Program-made: the position numbers and the translations under genes
Notes under the pieces: generated by a model
Told to the model about the DNA's origin: nothing
The model's input: only the letters and a program-made list of their open reading frames with translations
Databases searched by the model: none
NCBI GenBank assembly: GCA_002307185.1
Contig: DBTT01000016.1
Location: 24,338 to 88,337 of the forward strand
Direction: 5' to 3'
DNA from: Bacteroidales bacterium UBA1309
GTDB lineage: Bacteria > Bacteroidota > Bacteroidia > Bacteroidales > Dysgonomonadaceae
DNA length: 64,000 nucleotides
In this document: in pieces, positions 63,039 to 64,000 of the stretch
How positions within the stretch are numbered: the first letter of the stretch is position 1
Layout of the letters: each line of letters opens with the position of its first letter

Positions 63039-64000
63039 TTATAGTGGTTTGTACTCCACAAATGCCTCGATGGCCTCATAAGAGGCTAATCCGAGTTTAC
63101 GATACAATTCTGCAGTTGCCCTGTTTCTCTCTTCGGCACGCTGCCAGAACAAGCGTTCGTCGTCTCCAAGGTATGGGGCGCTTTCCATTTGCGACTGATG
63201 GCGTAGAATAGAAAGTCGCTTCTGCCTAAGTTCTTCCGGGGAAATTGGCACAGCCATTTCGATGTGGTCGATTCCCCACTCTTGCCATGCGCCGCGGTAC
63301 ATCCAGAACCGGCATTCATCGAGCCATTCCGTGTTGGCATGTTTCAATTCATCGACAGCGGCAAGAATCGCATCCAAACACACCTTGTGGGTGCCGTGAG
63401 GATCTGCAAGGTCTCCGGCAACGAACACTTGATGAGGTTGTATCTTTTCCAGGTAGTCTTTGATAATATCCACATCGGCTTGGCTTATGGGATTTTTCTT
63501 GATTTTGCCTGTTTCGTAGAAAGGGAGGTCAAGAAATGTTATCTGGTCGTCACGCAAGCCGATAAAGCGACTTGCGGAAATAGCTTCCTCGCGCCGGATG
63601 CGTCCTTTGATGAATAATATTTCCCGAAGTTCGGCCTCGTCATCTTTTTTCGCCTTGTTCATCAAATAACCTAACGCCTTGTCAAGTTCTGCCTTCAGCG
63701 TATCATTCTTTGGGTCGTAATGCAACCGGACATTTTCCATTAAGGAAACATAACGGATCACATCTTCATCCCCCACGGCAATGTTTCCCGAGGTTTGGTA
63801 TGCAACATGCACATCGTGGTTTTGGTTTACCAACCGCTGGAAAGTTCCACCCATCGAAATCACGTCGTCGTCGGGATGCGGGCTAAAAATGACAACACGT
63901 TTAGGGTAGGGGGTGGCTCTCTCGGGGCGGTTGGTGTCGTCGGCATTGGGCTTTCCTCCAGGCCAGCCGGTGATGGTGTGTTGCAGGTCGTTGAATATTT
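63039..64000 (-). CDS. PIG-L/LmbE-type C-terminal part of a NagB-family fusion (5' end outside window)
   Basis: Open from the right edge to the stop at 63039, 320 codons, with no start needed inside the window. The first visible residues, FNDLQHTITGWPGGKPNADD, are the linker seen in long Bacteroidales proteins that join a NagB domain to a PIG-L domain. The deacetylase-like metal motif VVIFSPHPDDDVISMGG and later DPHGTHK (metal His) follow. PIG-L members remove acetyl groups from N-acetylglucosamine derivatives, so the full protein may deacetylate and deaminate. Taking the internal ATG at 63863 as a start would cut off the metal-binding HPDD motif. The N-terminal NagB domain is an inference from family knowledge. 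Confidence 0.85.
   Translation of the reverse strand, partial: IFNDLQHTITGWPGGKPNADDTNRPERATPYPKRVVIFSPHPDDDVISMGGTFQRLVNQNHDVHVAYQTSGNIAVGDEDVIRYVSLMENVRLHYDPKNDTLKAELDKALGYLMNKAKKDDEAELREILFIKGRIRREEAISASRFIGLRDDQITFLDLPFYETGKIKKNPISQADVDIIKDYLEKIQPHQVFVAGDLADPHGTHKVCLDAILAAVDELKHANTEWLDECRFWMYRGAWQEWGIDHIEMAVPISPEELRQKRLSILRHQSQMESAPYLGDDERLFWQRAEERNRATAELYRKLGLASYEAIEAFVEYKPL

Noticed and set aside
1..64000. CRISPR array, tRNA or rRNA genes
   Set aside because: I checked the intergenic regions by eye and saw no regularly spaced repeats, no tRNA T-loop/anticodon arrangement and no rRNA-like sequence.

Overview
The window reads as a chromosomal segment of a member of the Bacteroidota, most likely order Bacteroidales. 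The evidence is SusC/SusD and Oar-type TonB receptors, a secreted protease with a type IX secretion C-terminal domain, promoter-like TAnnTTTG boxes upstream of several operons, M20/NlpC/dipeptide-epimerase families typical of Bacteroidales, and a NagB/PIG-L type fusion at the right edge. I cannot assign a genus. No rRNA, tRNA, CRISPR array, phage or complete insertion sequence was seen.

Layout, left to right. 1-1354: Na+/H+ antiporter NhaA, cut by the left edge. 1625-4900: leucyl-tRNA synthetase, enlarged by a DUF559-type nuclease domain that sits in frame between G/C-rich palindromic repeats; a related repeat lies just before the next gene, a YitT-family membrane protein. 6175-7190: two small unknown membrane proteins. 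7338-8147: SuhB-like inositol monophosphatase. 8379-21770: complete 14-gene complex I operon, nuoA to nuoN, with separate nuoC and nuoD, with nuoEFG present and a short NuoG, closed by a clear terminator. 21932-23536: T9SS-type subtilase. 24002-26551: B12-dependent ribonucleotide reductase with terminator. 27039-31958: 2-oxoacid (pyruvate or acetoin) dehydrogenase operon in which E2 has no lipoyl domain while E3 carries one; two tandem lipoate-protein ligase paralogues follow. 34445-37709: CydD/CydC-type ABC exporter. 37985-40106: phosphoglycerate mutase and an M20 amidohydrolase. 40383-43544: Oar-like TonB receptor.

43731-64000, all on the minus strand, is a coherent accessory region that I interpret as a peptidoglycan-fragment (muropeptide) utilisation locus. 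One operon runs SusC, SusD, serine hydrolase (GH3 C-terminal-like domain plus beta-lactamase fold), NlpC/P60 peptidase, Tat-signal dipeptide epimerase, and a very large amidase/golvesin/fibronectin protein. Upstream are a second, cytoplasmic dipeptide epimerase, a second large amidase, glucosamine-6-phosphate deaminase NagB and a partial NagB-family/PIG-L protein. Together they could import cell-wall fragments, cut amide and gamma-glutamyl bonds, epimerise L-Ala-D-Glu in two compartments and feed the amino sugar to glycolysis. This pathway is inference from gene content; each family assignment rests on motifs read directly from the sequence.

The most unusual signals are the nuclease-like cassette inside leuS with its repeat family, the split of lipoyl and acyltransferase domains in the dehydrogenase complex, and the doubled muropeptide enzymes.
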